From positions 62,001-126,000 of the forward strand of contig JAHBXN010000010.1 in the NCBI GenBank assembly GCA_019636475.1: 64,000 bases of DNA, given 5' to 3'. Both the position numbers and the translations under genes were made by a program. Positions within the stretch are counted from its first letter, which is position 1. Each line of letters opens with the position of its first letter. This DNA is from Phycisphaerae bacterium. GTDB lineage: Bacteria; Planctomycetota; Phycisphaerae; UBA1845; UTPLA1. Below, piece after piece: positions 27,009-36,414 of this stretch. The notes below the pieces were generated by a model that was not told the origin of the DNA, searched no databases, and saw only the letters and a program-made list of their open reading frames with translations.

Positions 27009-28391
27009 ATGCCAACCTGGCTCATAAATCTCCTCTACGCATTCGCGGCGATCGCCTATCTGCCGGTCCTGCTCTATCAAATGCTGATTCGGAAGAAAAA
27101 CCGTCGCGGCTGGAGCGAGCGATTCGGAGGCGTCCCCTACAGGACGAGCGAAGGACCCTGCATCTGGATCCACGCGGTTTCGCTTGGGGAGGTGAACGCC
27201 ACCAAGAGCCTCGTTGCGGAGATTGAAGCAACACTCCCAGAGTTTGAAGTGGTGATTTCCGCCACCACGGACACCGGCTATGCGGCGGCGAGGCGGCTTT
27301 ATCCTCACAAGCTCATCTTCCGATACCCGCTCGATTTCTCTTTCGTGGTACGGCGCGTTTTCAGTCGCATTCGGCCAAATGCAATCATCCTGATGGAACT
27401 CGAGGTATGGCCGAATCTGGTTCGACTTGCCCACGAACGGGATATCCCCATCGGTATCGCCAACGGTCGCATCACGGCAGAGAAATCGATGAAGCGATAT
27501 GATTTGCCGTTTGTTCGGGATGTCGCCCGGGAGATGTTCTCGTGCATTTCGTGGACGGCCGCGCAGAACGAGGTGTATGCATCGCGTTTCGAGGCGCTGG
27601 GAATTCCGCATGACCGAATACGCATCACCGGTTCGATGAAGTACGACACGGCGCAGGTGACCGATACCATTCCGGGCACCGAGCAACTCGCGCTGGCGAT
27701 GGGGATCGATCGCGCGGCGCCTCTGATTGTCGCAGGTTCCACCGGACCGGGCGAAGAAGACCTGCTGCTCCGGGCATATACTCGCCTGCGTCTCGAAATT
27801 CCCAGGATACAACTCGCGATCATCCCGCGAAAACCGGAGCGGTTCAACGACGTGTCTCGCGCGCTCGAGACGCGCGGACACGCCGTCAAGCGGCGAAGCC
27901 TCTACCAGGACCCTGGCGGCCCAGATCCTGACGTCGTCGTACCCACAGACATTGCACGCACAGGCGGGCATCTGAGCCGCGAAAAGTCCACGATCTTCCT
28001 CGGGGATACGATGGGAGAACTCCGCAAGTTCTACGCTCTTGCGGATGTGGTGTTCGTCGGCCGCACTCTGGTGCCGCTGGGCGGCAGCGACATGATGGAA
28101 GTCGCGGCCCTGGCGAAGCCGATGTGCTTCGGACCGCATGTGGACAACTTCGCGGATGTTGCGGAGCGATTGCTCAAGGCGCGCGGCGCGGTTCAGTTCA
28201 TCAAGGACGACGACCTCGTTCCAACGCTGCGCGGGCTGCTCATGGATCGAGCGGCAGCCGAGGCGATGGGCCGGCGGGCGCAGGATGTCGTTCGAGAGAA
28301 CACCGGCGCAACGCGACGCACCGTCGAGATGCTGTGCCGTGTCCTTGGGCAATATGCGGAACCAATTCACGAGGATGAATCGGTCGCCTGA
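27009..28391 (+). CDS. waaA: 3-deoxy-D-manno-octulosonic acid (Kdo) transferase
   Basis: Kdo transferase adding Kdo to the lipid A precursor at the inner membrane, so the organism makes LPS. The N-terminal membrane anchor (WLINLLYAFAAIAYLPVLLYQ) is followed by RFGG, IWIHAVSLGEVNATKSL, LMELEVWPNL, GRITAEKSMKRY, VAGSTGPGEEDLLL and the C-terminal donor site IFLGDTMGELRKFYALADVVFVG. The normal GGHN segment reads GGSDMMEVAALAKP here. Length 460, slightly long. ATG 27009 is the first start and places the anchor at the terminus. An APC permease follows. Confidence 0.94.
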   Translation: MPTWLINLLYAFAAIAYLPVLLYQMLIRKKNRRGWSERFGGVPYRTSEGPCIWIHAVSLGEVNATKSLVAEIEATLPEFEVVISATTDTGYAAARRLYPHKLIFRYPLDFSFVVRRVFSRIRPNAIILMELEVWPNLVRLAHERDIPIGIANGRITAEKSMKRYDLPFVRDVAREMFSCISWTAAQNEVYASRFEALGIPHDRIRITGSMKYDTAQVTDTIPGTEQLALAMGIDRAAPLIVAGSTGPGEEDLLLRAYTRLRLEIPRIQLAIIPRKPERFNDVSRALETRGHAVKRRSLYQDPGGPDPDVVVPTDIARTGGHLSREKSTIFLGDTMGELRKFYALADVVFVGRTLVPLGGSDMMEVAALAKPMCFGPHVDNFADVAERLLKARGAVQFIKDDDLVPTLRGLLMDRAAAEAMGRRAQDVVRENTGATRRTVEMLCRVLGQYAEPIHEDESVA

Positions 28392-28413
28392 GCAGAGCGG
28401 CGGGCCGTCACCC

Positions 28414-29871
28414 ATGGACCGAACGAAAGTCACGGCCAGCACGTCGGCTCCATCCGGAGATGGGAAATCCCTTCGCCAGATCATCGGCGCGGTAAGCATC
28501 GTCGGTGTCGGAGTTGGCGGCGCGATCGGATCGGGCATCTTCCGAACGCCCGGCGAACTGGCCCAACTAGTGCAATCACCGTGGCATATACTCGGCCTCT
28601 GGGCGGCGGCGGGAGTCCTGACACTCATGCAAAGCCTCGTCACCGCCGAGTTGGCCACCCGAATGCCGGAGGCCGGCGGCGAATACCAGTATCTCAAGGC
28701 GGCCTACGGCCGATTCGCCGCGTTCATCTTCGGCTGGTCGTTTACGATATTCATTATCGGCGCCGGTGGTGCGACGATTGCCGCGGCACTGGGCGACTTC
28801 GCCGCGACTTTGTGTGGACTGAATCCCGCAAATGCGTCTCCGCGATTCGCCTGTGCGGCGATCGCGCTCGTGACCGGCATAAACTGCCTTGGTCTTCGGA
28901 CAGGCGCGATCACGCAAAATCTGCTTACCGGGTTGAAAGTCGCAAGCGTGATCGGCATCGCGGCCGGGGCCATGATTGTCGCGGGCCGATGGATTCCGGC
29001 CGAGGCACCGGCTCAAACCGTGTCAACGGCATCGAGCTCGATCGATGCTGTGGCGCACGGCACCGCGGTGCCGATGTCCTTCTGGGGAAAATCCGCCCTG
29101 CTGTTCCAGGCGATGCTGCTTGCTTTCTGGCCTTATACCGGCGCGACCGATCCGGCAAAGCTGGCCGAGGAGACGCGCGATGTCCGTCACGCGATGCCGC
29201 GTGCCCTCGTCACCACGGTCGTCATATTGACGATTGTCTATATGCTATACAACTACGCCCTGCTCTGCGCTATGCCGCCCTCGACGACGGCCGCCCGGCC
29301 TGATGTTCATTCCGCCATTTTCCATGACGTGAAGGGCCTGCCGATCGAGACGCTGATTCTCATTGCGAGCATCCTGATCTGTCTTGGCGCCCTCTCAAGT
29401 GTTTTCCTGGCGAACACCCGGGTGACGTTCGCCTTGGCTCGCGACGGCCTGACCTTTCAATTGCTCGGCCGCATGTCGCCCCATCAAGCTCCGACGGCCT
29501 CACTGATTGCCTGCGGCGCGATCGCCTGTGCCTTCGCCCTGAGCCGCGGCTTCTCGCAGATCCTGAGCATTTACTTCATGGGGAGTACAATATTGTTCGG
29601 ACTGGCCTATGCGAGCCTGATTGTGCTTCGGCGGCGCGACGCAGCCCTGAACCAACCCTTCCCGAGCGACGCATTTCGCCTGCCGGGCGGCATTCCGATT
29701 GCGTGTGTCCTGATTCTGGTCGAAGTAGCCATCGCTGCAAGCCTTGTCCATGCAGACGTCATGACGTGGAGCGGACCGGCCGGACAGCGCAGCTATGACA
29801 CGCTATACTCGCTTTCGTTTTTTGGAGTCCTCGCCATCTTTTTCCTTGCATGGAGAAGACGCCGCGCGTAA
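28414..29871 (+). CDS. APC-family amino acid permease
   Basis: Polytopic transporter of the amino acid-polyamine-organocation superfamily; about 12 hydrophobic segments in 485 residues. The first helix carries the unwound substrate-binding GVGGAIGSGIFRTPG motif, with helix 3 GEYQYLKAAYG and helix 6 LLFQAMLLAFWPYTGATDPAKLAEETRD. A C-terminal Arg cluster RRRRA follows the last helix. The start is not certain: ATG 28414 is 22 bp after waaA; ATG 28375 would overlap waaA but its GAGG abuts the codon. The substrate cannot be read from sequence. Confidence 0.88.
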   Translation: MDRTKVTASTSAPSGDGKSLRQIIGAVSIVGVGVGGAIGSGIFRTPGELAQLVQSPWHILGLWAAAGVLTLMQSLVTAELATRMPEAGGEYQYLKAAYGRFAAFIFGWSFTIFIIGAGGATIAAALGDFAATLCGLNPANASPRFACAAIALVTGINCLGLRTGAITQNLLTGLKVASVIGIAAGAMIVAGRWIPAEAPAQTVSTASSSIDAVAHGTAVPMSFWGKSALLFQAMLLAFWPYTGATDPAKLAEETRDVRHAMPRALVTTVVILTIVYMLYNYALLCAMPPSTTAARPDVHSAIFHDVKGLPIETLILIASILICLGALSSVFLANTRVTFALARDGLTFQLLGRMSPHQAPTASLIACGAIACAFALSRGFSQILSIYFMGSTILFGLAYASLIVLRRRDAALNQPFPSDAFRLPGGIPIACVLILVEVAIAASLVHADVMTWSGPAGQRSYDTLYSLSFFGVLAIFFLAWRRRRA

Positions 29872-29953
29872 TTGATGTGCGGGGCGGCCGTTCAAAGGCT
29901 GCGCCCGAACGTAAGCGGCCGCCGCGAGAGTCGTGAAGGCATGCCAAGTCAAT

Positions 29954-30190
29954 CTAGCAACGACTGTGGGTGCCGTCACACCAGGGCAGATTGCCGCTTC
30001 GATGGCACTGACAGACGGCCTTTCGGGCCGGATCGGTAATCTCGGTCACGATCGGCGCGAGGCCGGTGTTCTCCCGCTTGTGGGCCCCATCGCAGTAAGG
30101 CAACTTGGCAGACAGGCCGCATTGGCAGTACGCCTTCCTGCCGGGCGTTTCGTCAATGACCAGCGGCGCTTTGCCGTGAATCGGTTCCAT
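29954..30190 (-). CDS. Tandem CDGSH iron-sulfur protein
   Basis: A 78-residue soluble protein with two CDGSH-type 2Fe-2S motifs: C22, C24, C33, H37 in YCQCGLSAKLPYCDGAH, and C60, C62, C71, H75 in CQCHRSGNLPWCDGTH. This is the tandem architecture of bacterial and mitochondrial MiNT-type proteins, binding two pH-labile clusters used for electron or cluster transfer. A GGAGG ribosome site is 11 bases before the ATG. It follows, in the same leftward direction, a cysteine-ladder lipoprotein gene. The partner is unknown. Confidence 0.93.
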   Translation of the reverse strand: MEPIHGKAPLVIDETPGRKAYCQCGLSAKLPYCDGAHKRENTGLAPIVTEITDPARKAVCQCHRSGNLPWCDGTHSRC

Positions 30191-30214
30191 CGATCATGAA
30201 CCTCCAGAGAAGGA

Positions 30215-30248
30215 CGCCCCGCGGCCGGATAGTCCCGGCGGCGGGGCG
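30215..30248. other. Strong GC hairpin between the Cys-ladder gene and the CDGSH gene
   Basis: Perfect 8-bp arms (CGCCCCGC at 30215-30222 and GCGGGGCG at 30241-30248) around an 18-base spacer. It lies in the 162-bp gap between the two leftward genes and may be an attenuator or weak terminator. There is no T tract, so strict intrinsic termination is not supported. Confidence 0.45.
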
Positions 30249-30352
30249 CGATGTGCGAACTGAATTACGTATGGACGCCTGACATGGATCGAGACTGACA
30301 CATGCGGACCGAACACGGATGCGTCGGCCCGATTCGAGTCAGAACCGCTCCA

Positions 30353-30520
30353 TCACTTCTTATCCTTGCAGCACGGAGCAGTGCAACCTTCCTTGCACTC
30401 CTTCTTGCAGTCCGACGCGCACTCCTTCACGCAGCATTTCTTTTCGGTGCAGCCGGCGCCCGTCAGAGTGAAACAACAGGCCATCGCCACAATCAACAGG
30501 ACTCGGGAGATCAGTTTCAT
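30353..30520 (-). CDS. Tiny cysteine-ladder lipoprotein/exported protein (55 aa)
   Basis: A 55-residue gene, easily missed because of its size. The ATG has GGAG 8 bases upstream and the frame closes with TGA. Residues 1-23 form a signal peptide (hydrophobic LLIVAMA ... FTLTGAG) ending at C24, a possible lipobox Cys, although the -3 residue is Gly and not Leu/Val. The mature part has nine Cys: C24, C29, C30, C34, C38, C42, C46, C50 and C51. From C30 to C50 a Cys stands at every fourth position, in a Lys/Glu-rich background, which would line one face of a helix. The periodic CxxxC spacing recalls Cu(I)-binding four-helix proteins. Function unknown; metal binding is inferred. Confidence 0.8.
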   Translation of the reverse strand: MKLISRVLLIVAMACCFTLTGAGCTEKKCCVKECASDCKKECKEGCTAPCCKDKK

Positions 30521-30620
30521 ATCTCAACTCCTATTCACAAGGTGCAACACGAATCGCACAGGAAACCCGGCCCACACAGGCCAAGTCTCCAATCGATTGC
30601 CGTTCGATGGAATGCCGACC

Positions 30621-31274
30621 TCAGGGCGTGGTCGCGGAATTCGTTGATGTCGATTCCGCTTCCGGCTCTTCAACCTCTGCTCCATCGCTGATTCGCAGCG
30701 TGGAGTCGGGGCTGAGATGGTTTCCGTCCGGCGGCTCTCGGGATGCGGAATCCGATCGCCGGGCGTCGTGATCGTAACCGGCAAAATTCCGATCGATTCT
30801 GCCGTCAGACTCCATGAGCGTTCCTGGTGGAGTCACAACCGCGCTGGCAGGCCATAACAGTCCATTGACAAAGAAGAAACGCCCCGGACCGTACGCGGTG
30901 TGCAGGTAGTCCACCCAGTTCCATGCGAAATGGGTGTCCGGCGCATCCCGATCGTTCGGATCCGTCACATCGTTCCCTTTGTCTTCGAACGGATCTTCAA
31001 ACCACAGCGGCCAATGCGTGACCGCGCCATTCTCGTAGTAGGCGACAGTAGTCTCGCCCCGGCGGGCAAGCGGCGAATAAAACTCTCGCTTGCCCTTGAA
31101 GCCTTCGGCGCTGGCGGTGGTCAATTCCACGTCGATCGACGCGCTTGAGTCCTTGAATGGATCGTTCACATGAGAACACCCGCCAACAATGCCGACAAAC
31201 GCCGCAGCCAACAAACCGAACAGCGGGACGACTCGCAGACCAGGTGATGCGAAACGATCAAACTTCGATGGCAT
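30621..31274 (-). CDS. Hypothetical lipoprotein
   Basis: About 217-residue exported protein with a lipoprotein signal: hydrophobic [14 protein letters not shown], lipobox VGGC, then SHVNDPFKD. The mature part is acidic with many Asp/Glu-rich loops and a [13 protein letters not shown] segment, and ends in a Thr/Ser tail. No domain is recognised; it may sit on the outer or inner membrane. Its start overlaps the end of guaB (ATG 31274 or 31286), so it is probably co-transcribed with guaB. Why a lipoprotein follows guaB is unclear. Confidence 0.78.
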   Translation of the reverse strand: MPSKFDRFASPGLRVVPLFGLLAAAFVGIVGGCSHVNDPFKDSSASIDVELTTASAEGFKGKREFYSPLARRGETTVAYYENGAVTHWPLWFEDPFEDKGNDVTDPNDRDAPDTHFAWNWVDYLHTAYGPGRFFFVNGLLWPASAVVTPPGTLMESDGRIDRNFAGYDHDARRSDSASREPPDGNHLSPDSTLRISDGAEVEEPEAESTSTNSATTP

Positions 31275-32748
31275 TCTCAATTGCATAGTTCGGAGCTTCC
31301 TCAGTGATCATCATATTATGCGGATGCGACTCCGTCATGCTCGCACCGCTGACACGCACGAATCGCGCGTCCTGCCTCAATGCCTCGATCGACGGCGTGC
31401 CGCAGTATCCCATGCCCGCTCGAAGGCCGCCAACAAGCTGGTAGGTCAACTCGGCCAATCCGCCCCGGTAAGGCACCCGTCCTTCAACACCTTCGGGAAC
31501 CAGCTTGTCGCGGTCCGTCACGTCTTTCTGACTATATCGGTCGGCACTGCCGCTGCCCATCGCGCCCAGGGAGCCCATTCCGCGATATTCCTTGAATCGC
31601 CGACCCTTCCAGATCACCAACTGACCGGGAGATTCATCCAGCCCGGCAAACAGCGAGCCGAGCATCACGGCACTAGCGCCGGCCGCGATGGCCTTCGTAA
31701 TATCCCCGGAGTAGCGCACACCGCCATCGGCGATGAGGGGAATGCCTGCATCGTGAGCGGTCGATGCCACGTTCATGATCGCAGTCACTTGCGGTATGCC
31801 GACGCCGGACACCACGCGCGTCGTGCAGATGGAGCCGGGACCGATTCCGACTTTGACACAGTCGGCCCCGGCGTCGATCAGGTCTCGGGCGGCCTCGGCG
31901 GTTGCAATGTTGCCGGCAATGACATCGATGCTGAAGCGGCGTTTGATCTCGCGAACCGTGTTGATGACGTTGTCGCTGTGGCCATGCGCTGAATCGACAC
32001 CGATGACGTCCACGCCGTTCTCGATCAGCGCCTCGACCCGCTCAAATTCAAACACTCCGACCGCCGCGCCGACGCGGAGCCTGCCCCGCTCGTCACGGCA
32101 GCTCTTGGGGAATTGCCGATTCTTGTCGATGTCTTTGATGGTGATCATCCCGACAAGGTGATAGTCGTCGTTGACGAGCAGCAGCTTTTCAACTTTGTGC
32201 TTCTGAAGGATGCGGTCGGCTTCATCGAGCGAGGTGTTCGGCGGCGCGGTCACGAGCTTCTCATGCGTCATGACATCGCGAACGTGCTGCGTCTCCGCCG
32301 AATGATCGTCGGAATGGTCGAGAAACTTCAGATCGCGCCGGGTGAGTATCCCGACAAGGCGATTGTCATCCTCAACAATCGGCACGCCGGAAATGTTATG
32401 AAGCCGCATCAGAACGGCCGCCCGCTCCACCGTGTCGGAGGGCCTGAGCGTCACGGGATCGAGGATGACGCCGTTGGCACTGCGTTTGACCTTATCCACT
32501 TCGCGGCATTGGGCCTCGATTGTCAGATTCTTGTGAATGATGCCGAGCCCGCCCTCCTGCGCCAGAGCAATCGCCAGGCTGGACTCGGTCACGGTGTCCA
32601 TTGGCGCCGACAGCAATGGAATATTGAGGTGTATGTTCCGCGTGAGCTGCGTACGCACATCCACATCTTTGGGGACGATGTTGCTGCGCGCGGGGACGAG
32701 CAGTACGTCGTCGAATGTGATTGCGTCGCCGATGATTTTGTTCCGCAT
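31258..32748 (-). CDS. guaB: IMP dehydrogenase
   Basis: Converts IMP to XMP with NAD+, the committed step to guanine nucleotides, in the cytoplasm. It has 496 residues: N-terminal [13 protein letters not shown], then a CBS pair ([31 protein letters not shown]), [13 protein letters not shown] and [18 protein letters not shown] with the catalytic Cys, and the C-terminal GMGSLGAM flap and [24 protein letters not shown]. All functional motifs are intact. Divergent from oleB. Adenine deaminase at 16 kb supplies hypoxanthine upstream in the pathway. Confidence 0.98.
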   Translation of the reverse strand: MRNKIIGDAITFDDVLLVPARSNIVPKDVDVRTQLTRNIHLNIPLLSAPMDTVTESSLAIALAQEGGLGIIHKNLTIEAQCREVDKVKRSANGVILDPVTLRPSDTVERAAVLMRLHNISGVPIVEDDNRLVGILTRRDLKFLDHSDDHSAETQHVRDVMTHEKLVTAPPNTSLDEADRILQKHKVEKLLLVNDDYHLVGMITIKDIDKNRQFPKSCRDERGRLRVGAAVGVFEFERVEALIENGVDVIGVDSAHGHSDNVINTVREIKRRFSIDVIAGNIATAEAARDLIDAGADCVKVGIGPGSICTTRVVSGVGIPQVTAIMNVASTAHDAGIPLIADGGVRYSGDITKAIAAGASAVMLGSLFAGLDESPGQLVIWKGRRFKEYRGMGSLGAMGSGSADRYSQKDVTDRDKLVPEGVEGRVPYRGGLAELTYQLVGGLRAGMGYCGTPSIEALRQDARFVRVSGASMTESHPHNMMITEEAPNYAIENAIEV

Positions 32749-32926
32749 GGGGCCGCGTCCGAGGTGAAACGAATTTTCGCGGATTCTAACCGCATATGCC
32801 TTGGCGGCAAATCGAATCAGCTTCGTTGCCGGCCGCCTGCCGGAGTATCGAATCCCGGTGCGAAAGCCGCCTTGAGGCTTCGGCCGCTTTTGCCGCTTCC
32901 GACGCCACAGCTTATCATCGGTCGCG

Positions 32927-33847
32927 ATGAAAAACGATCTGACCGGCCAGGCTCGGTGGCGGAGCTTATACCCGTTCGAGAGCCATTACATTGACCGCGC
33001 GGGGCTGCGCTACCATTACCTGGATGAATACACCGGCTCCGGTGACCGACGAAACGCCCCAACCGTCGTCATGGTTCACGGCAACCCCACCTGGTCGTTT
33101 TATTTCCGAGAGATTGTGAAGGCACTGCGCCCCACGCACCGCTGTATCGTTCCCGACCATATAGGCTGCGGACTCTCCGACAAACCACCGCAAAGCATTT
33201 ACGACTACCGCCTGGCTAGGCGGATCGACGATCTGGAAGCTCTGCTCGATCATCTCCTGATCGAGGAGGATGTGACCATTTTTGTCCACGACTGGGGCGG
33301 CATGATCGGCATGGGCGCCGCCCTGCGAAATCCCGATAGGATCGCCCGCCTCATCATCACAAACACCGCCGCATTTCTGCCGGCCGACGGATTTGAGCTT
33401 CCGTGGATGCTCAAACTTCTGCATCGCGACACGCCCTTCGCGAAATGGGCGGCTCAAGGTCTGAATCTTTTCGCCCGCGGTGCCGCCTGGACCGCGTCCG
33501 CCCGCGGTCTGCCGACCGACGTGAAGCGCGGGCTCATCGCACCCTACAACACTTACGACAACCGCCTCGCCACGCGCCTCTTCGTGCAAGACATCCCACT
33601 GACACCCGATCATCCGTCCTACGCGGCGGCCAAATGGATCGACGAAAACCTTCAGCGGCTGGCGAACCGGCCAACATTGATCTTGTGGGGGTTGCAGGAC
33701 TATGTATTCGACGCGAGGTTTCTCGAAGAATGGATGCGGCGATTCCCGGCGGCGGAAGTCCATGCATGGGAAGATGTAGGGCACTACCTGCTGGAAGATG
33801 TGGCGGAACGAATCCGTGACGTGGTGACTCAATTCGCCCTGAAATGA
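32927..33847 (+). CDS. oleB: OleB-type alpha/beta hydrolase (beta-lactone decarboxylase)
   Basis: Alpha/beta hydrolase of the haloalkane-dehalogenase group; OleB members decarboxylate cis-beta-lactones to long-chain olefins. It has 306 residues: oxyanion [10 protein letters not shown] at 51-60, nucleophile D122 in VHDWGGMIG, acid D258 in GLQDYVF and H286 in DVGHYLLED. The halide/lactone-contact Trp next to the nucleophile is present. The oleC homologue begins 18 bp later, which is the usual Ole neighbour. A dehalogenase would share these residues, so the OleB name rests on this context and on OleD at 11 kb. Confidence 0.85.
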   Translation: MKNDLTGQARWRSLYPFESHYIDRAGLRYHYLDEYTGSGDRRNAPTVVMVHGNPTWSFYFREIVKALRPTHRCIVPDHIGCGLSDKPPQSIYDYRLARRIDDLEALLDHLLIEEDVTIFVHDWGGMIGMGAALRNPDRIARLIITNTAAFLPADGFELPWMLKLLHRDTPFAKWAAQGLNLFARGAAWTASARGLPTDVKRGLIAPYNTYDNRLATRLFVQDIPLTPDHPSYAAAKWIDENLQRLANRPTLILWGLQDYVFDARFLEEWMRRFPAAEVHAWEDVGHYLLEDVAERIRDVVTQFALK

Positions 33848-33865
33848 ACGTTTCCATACCACCGG

Positions 33866-35887
33866 ATGAGCAAGGAAGAATCACGACCGTCTGTCAACGT
33901 CGCCGCGTGGCTTCCGCTGCGCGCCGCAGAACAACCTGATAAACCCGCGATCATCTGGCGAAGCGGTCGGGACCGTGCGGGCCGAGCGATTTACTCGCAA
34001 TTCACTTTTCGCCAGATGAATCAGGAATCCGACGCGTGTGCGTTCGGAATGAAGAATGCAGGCATCCATCGAGGCACGCGCACCATTCTCATGGTACGCC
34101 CATCGCCGGAGTTCTTTGTCCTCACGTTTGCACTTTACAAGATCGGCGCGGTCCCCGTCCTGATCGATCCGGGCATGGGCCGACACAACATGGTTGAATG
34201 TCTGCGGGCAGTAGACGCCGAAGCGTTTATTGGCATTCCTCTTGCCCAGATTCTCCGCATCATGAACCGCCGCGCCTTCAGTCGAGTGCGCGTGGCCATA
34301 ACCGTCGGTCGCCGCTGGTTCTGGCGCGGCCCGCGTCTGTCCGACATCCGGGCCGACGGCGCCGAGATCATGGCATCACCCGAAGCACAAACCGAGTCCG
34401 CTCGCGAACGATCCGCCGCCGCCGAATCGAACGCGCATCAGGTGCGACTCTCCAGCCCGGGCGCGCGATCCTTCCCGATGGCGGACACCGCCCCAGACGA
34501 TCCCGCCGCCATCATCTTCACCACTGGGAGCACCGGTCCGCCCAAGGGGGTGCTCTATCGTCACGGCATGTTTGACGCCCAGGTGCGCATCCTTCGCGAG
34601 CGGTTCGACATCCGGCCTGATGAGATTGACCTGCCGACATTTCCACTTTTCGCCCTGTTCGATCCGGCGCTCGGCATGTCTGCTGTCATTCCTGAGATGG
34701 ACTTCACCCGCCCGGCGCTTGTCGATCCGATTCGCATCATCGAAGCGGTCCGTGACAATGGCGTGACACACATGTTCGGCTCCCCCGCCCTGCTGGATCG
34801 AGTCGGCCGATATGGTGAGGCGCACGGTGTATCGCTCCCAACGATCCGGCGTGTCATTTCGGCCGGCGCGCCGGTCCCGCCCGAAACCATCCGCCGATTC
34901 ATGACCATGCTTCGCACCGGAGGCGATGTGGTTGCCCCGGCGACGTCTTCGGTTTCCGGCAGGGAAACAGACGATCAAGCCGGCCTGAAAATCCCCGGCA
35001 GTCATCCGCAACCTGACCGGGCAGGCGATGGGGAAACTCCCGCGACCGTCGGACCCACCCAGATTTTCACGCCGTACGGCGCAACCGAAGCCCTTCCCGT
35101 TGCAGTCATTGGCAGCGACGAGATTCTCGGCGAAACGGCCGCAAGTGCCGCCCGAGGGCTTGGCACCTGCGTCGGCAGGCCCGTGCGGCAGGTCGAAGTG
35201 CGAATCATCCGCATTACCGACGATCCCATCGATGCGTGGTCAGACGATCTCGTGCTTCCTACCGGCGAAGTGGGCGAAATCGCTGTTAAGGGCCCCGTCG
35301 TCACGCGCGAATACATCACGAGCGAATCCGCCAACCGACTTGCCAAGATCCGCGAAAACCCGCCACCACTCCACCACGAACAGCGAGTAAGCGACGCCCC
35401 AACGCAATCGCACGCCGACCCCACTGCCCAAGCGCGGTCTGTCGAGCCGGGGAATGCGTCAGACGTATGGCACCGTATGGGAGACCTGGGCCGCATCGAC
35501 TCACAAGGCCGCCTTTGGTTCTACGGACGAAAATCCCACCGTGTCACCACCGTGCGAGGCACCCTGTTTACCGAGCCGGTTGAGGCCATTTTCAACCAGC
35601 ACCCGAAGGTCCGTCGCAGCGCTCTTGTCGGCATCGGCGATCGAGGCTGTCAGACGCCGATCGTCTGCATCGAAATTGACCATCGCGCACTCGAAGCCGC
35701 GGATCATTCCAACCCGAACAAGCTGGGTGAGGAACTGTTCCAGCTCGGCTCCCAATATCCGTTTACCCGCGACATCGACACATTTCTGATCCACCCCGAA
35801 TTCCCGGTGGACATTCGCCACAACTCAAAAATCTTTCGCGAGAAACTGGCGGTATGGGCGGCCGATCAGATTCGGCGCAGACGATGA
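33866..35887 (+). CDS. oleC: OleC-type AMP-dependent beta-lactone synthetase
   Basis: ANL-superfamily enzyme: OleC uses ATP to close 2-alkyl-3-hydroxyacids to beta-lactones in hydrocarbon synthesis. It has 673 residues, longer than a typical OleC (about 550), because of polar insertions near residues 170-205, 355-390 and 505-530. The ATP loop FTTGSTGPPKG, the OleC-like TPYGATEALPVA segment, the hinge region WHRMGDLGRIDSQGRLWFYGRK and the C-terminal NSKIFREKL with the catalytic Lys are present. It starts 18 bp after oleB. OleA, which feeds the pathway, is not in the window. A generic acyl-CoA synthetase is the alternative. Confidence 0.87.
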   Translation: MSKEESRPSVNVAAWLPLRAAEQPDKPAIIWRSGRDRAGRAIYSQFTFRQMNQESDACAFGMKNAGIHRGTRTILMVRPSPEFFVLTFALYKIGAVPVLIDPGMGRHNMVECLRAVDAEAFIGIPLAQILRIMNRRAFSRVRVAITVGRRWFWRGPRLSDIRADGAEIMASPEAQTESARERSAAAESNAHQVRLSSPGARSFPMADTAPDDPAAIIFTTGSTGPPKGVLYRHGMFDAQVRILRERFDIRPDEIDLPTFPLFALFDPALGMSAVIPEMDFTRPALVDPIRIIEAVRDNGVTHMFGSPALLDRVGRYGEAHGVSLPTIRRVISAGAPVPPETIRRFMTMLRTGGDVVAPATSSVSGRETDDQAGLKIPGSHPQPDRAGDGETPATVGPTQIFTPYGATEALPVAVIGSDEILGETAASAARGLGTCVGRPVRQVEVRIIRITDDPIDAWSDDLVLPTGEVGEIAVKGPVVTREYITSESANRLAKIRENPPPLHHEQRVSDAPTQSHADPTAQARSVEPGNASDVWHRMGDLGRIDSQGRLWFYGRKSHRVTTVRGTLFTEPVEAIFNQHPKVRRSALVGIGDRGCQTPIVCIEIDHRALEAADHSNPNKLGEELFQLGSQYPFTRDIDTFLIHPEFPVDIRHNSKIFREKLAVWAADQIRRRR

Positions 35888-35982
35888 CACCGCGTCGGCG
35901 GAGGCATCCGCCGCTTATTGCGCGTCATGTGGAGACGATTTCAAGAAGCCCGCCGCGGAAGGAAATGATTGTCATGCGGAGC

Positions 35983-36414
35983 TTAAACCGGAATCAACTG
36001 CGGCACGTCAAACCGCAGGGCAAATCCGACGAGATGGGAGTCGCCCCGGGTCACATCGAACTCAAGTCGAATCACCGTGCCATAACCGAGTGACGGCGCC
36101 TGATGCGGCGAGGAACTCGCATATTCCATTGATGAAGCAATTCGTACTTCATAGCGCTGCCCGACACCAAGGCCGTAGCCGACCGGCGCTGTGGCAAATA
36201 CACCGGCATCGCAAATGTCGGCCGTCTTGCATCGAACCACCGAACGAGCCGCGGAATCAATCAGCCAGAGGTCGCACGCCAATTCGCGGCGTGCATAATT
36301 TCGCTGATCCCGTTTGTCGGCACTTCCTGCGAGCAGGCCCCACCGATCAAGCATCGGGGGCGTCTGAAGATACGGTGAACCAACCGGAATCGGAGTGGGA
36401 AGATTTGCGGCCAT
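35983..36414 (-). CDS. PilZ-domain protein
   Basis: A 143-residue stand-alone PilZ-like protein, the c-di-GMP receptor fold. The RxxxR loop is R38-NYA-R42 and the D/NxSxxG motif reads D66-I-C68-D-A-G71, with Cys in place of Ser. The flanking strands ACDLWLID, YEVRI and LVGFALRFD complete the barrel. The first 35 residues (Pro-rich) are outside the fold. ATG 36414 has GAGGAG 8 bases upstream, better than the longer start at 36489. With the HD-GYP protein at 1.5 kb it suggests c-di-GMP signalling. The output is unknown. Confidence 0.8.
   Translation of the reverse strand: MAANLPTPIPVGSPYLQTPPMLDRWGLLAGSADKRDQRNYARRELACDLWLIDSAARSVVRCKTADICDAGVFATAPVGYGLGVGQRYEVRIASSMEYASSSPHQAPSLGYGTVIRLEFDVTRGDSHLVGFALRFDVPQLIPV

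Noticed and set aside
26964-28697. A 577-codon leftward ORF
   Set aside because: Antisense to waaA and the permease; no recognisable protein features.
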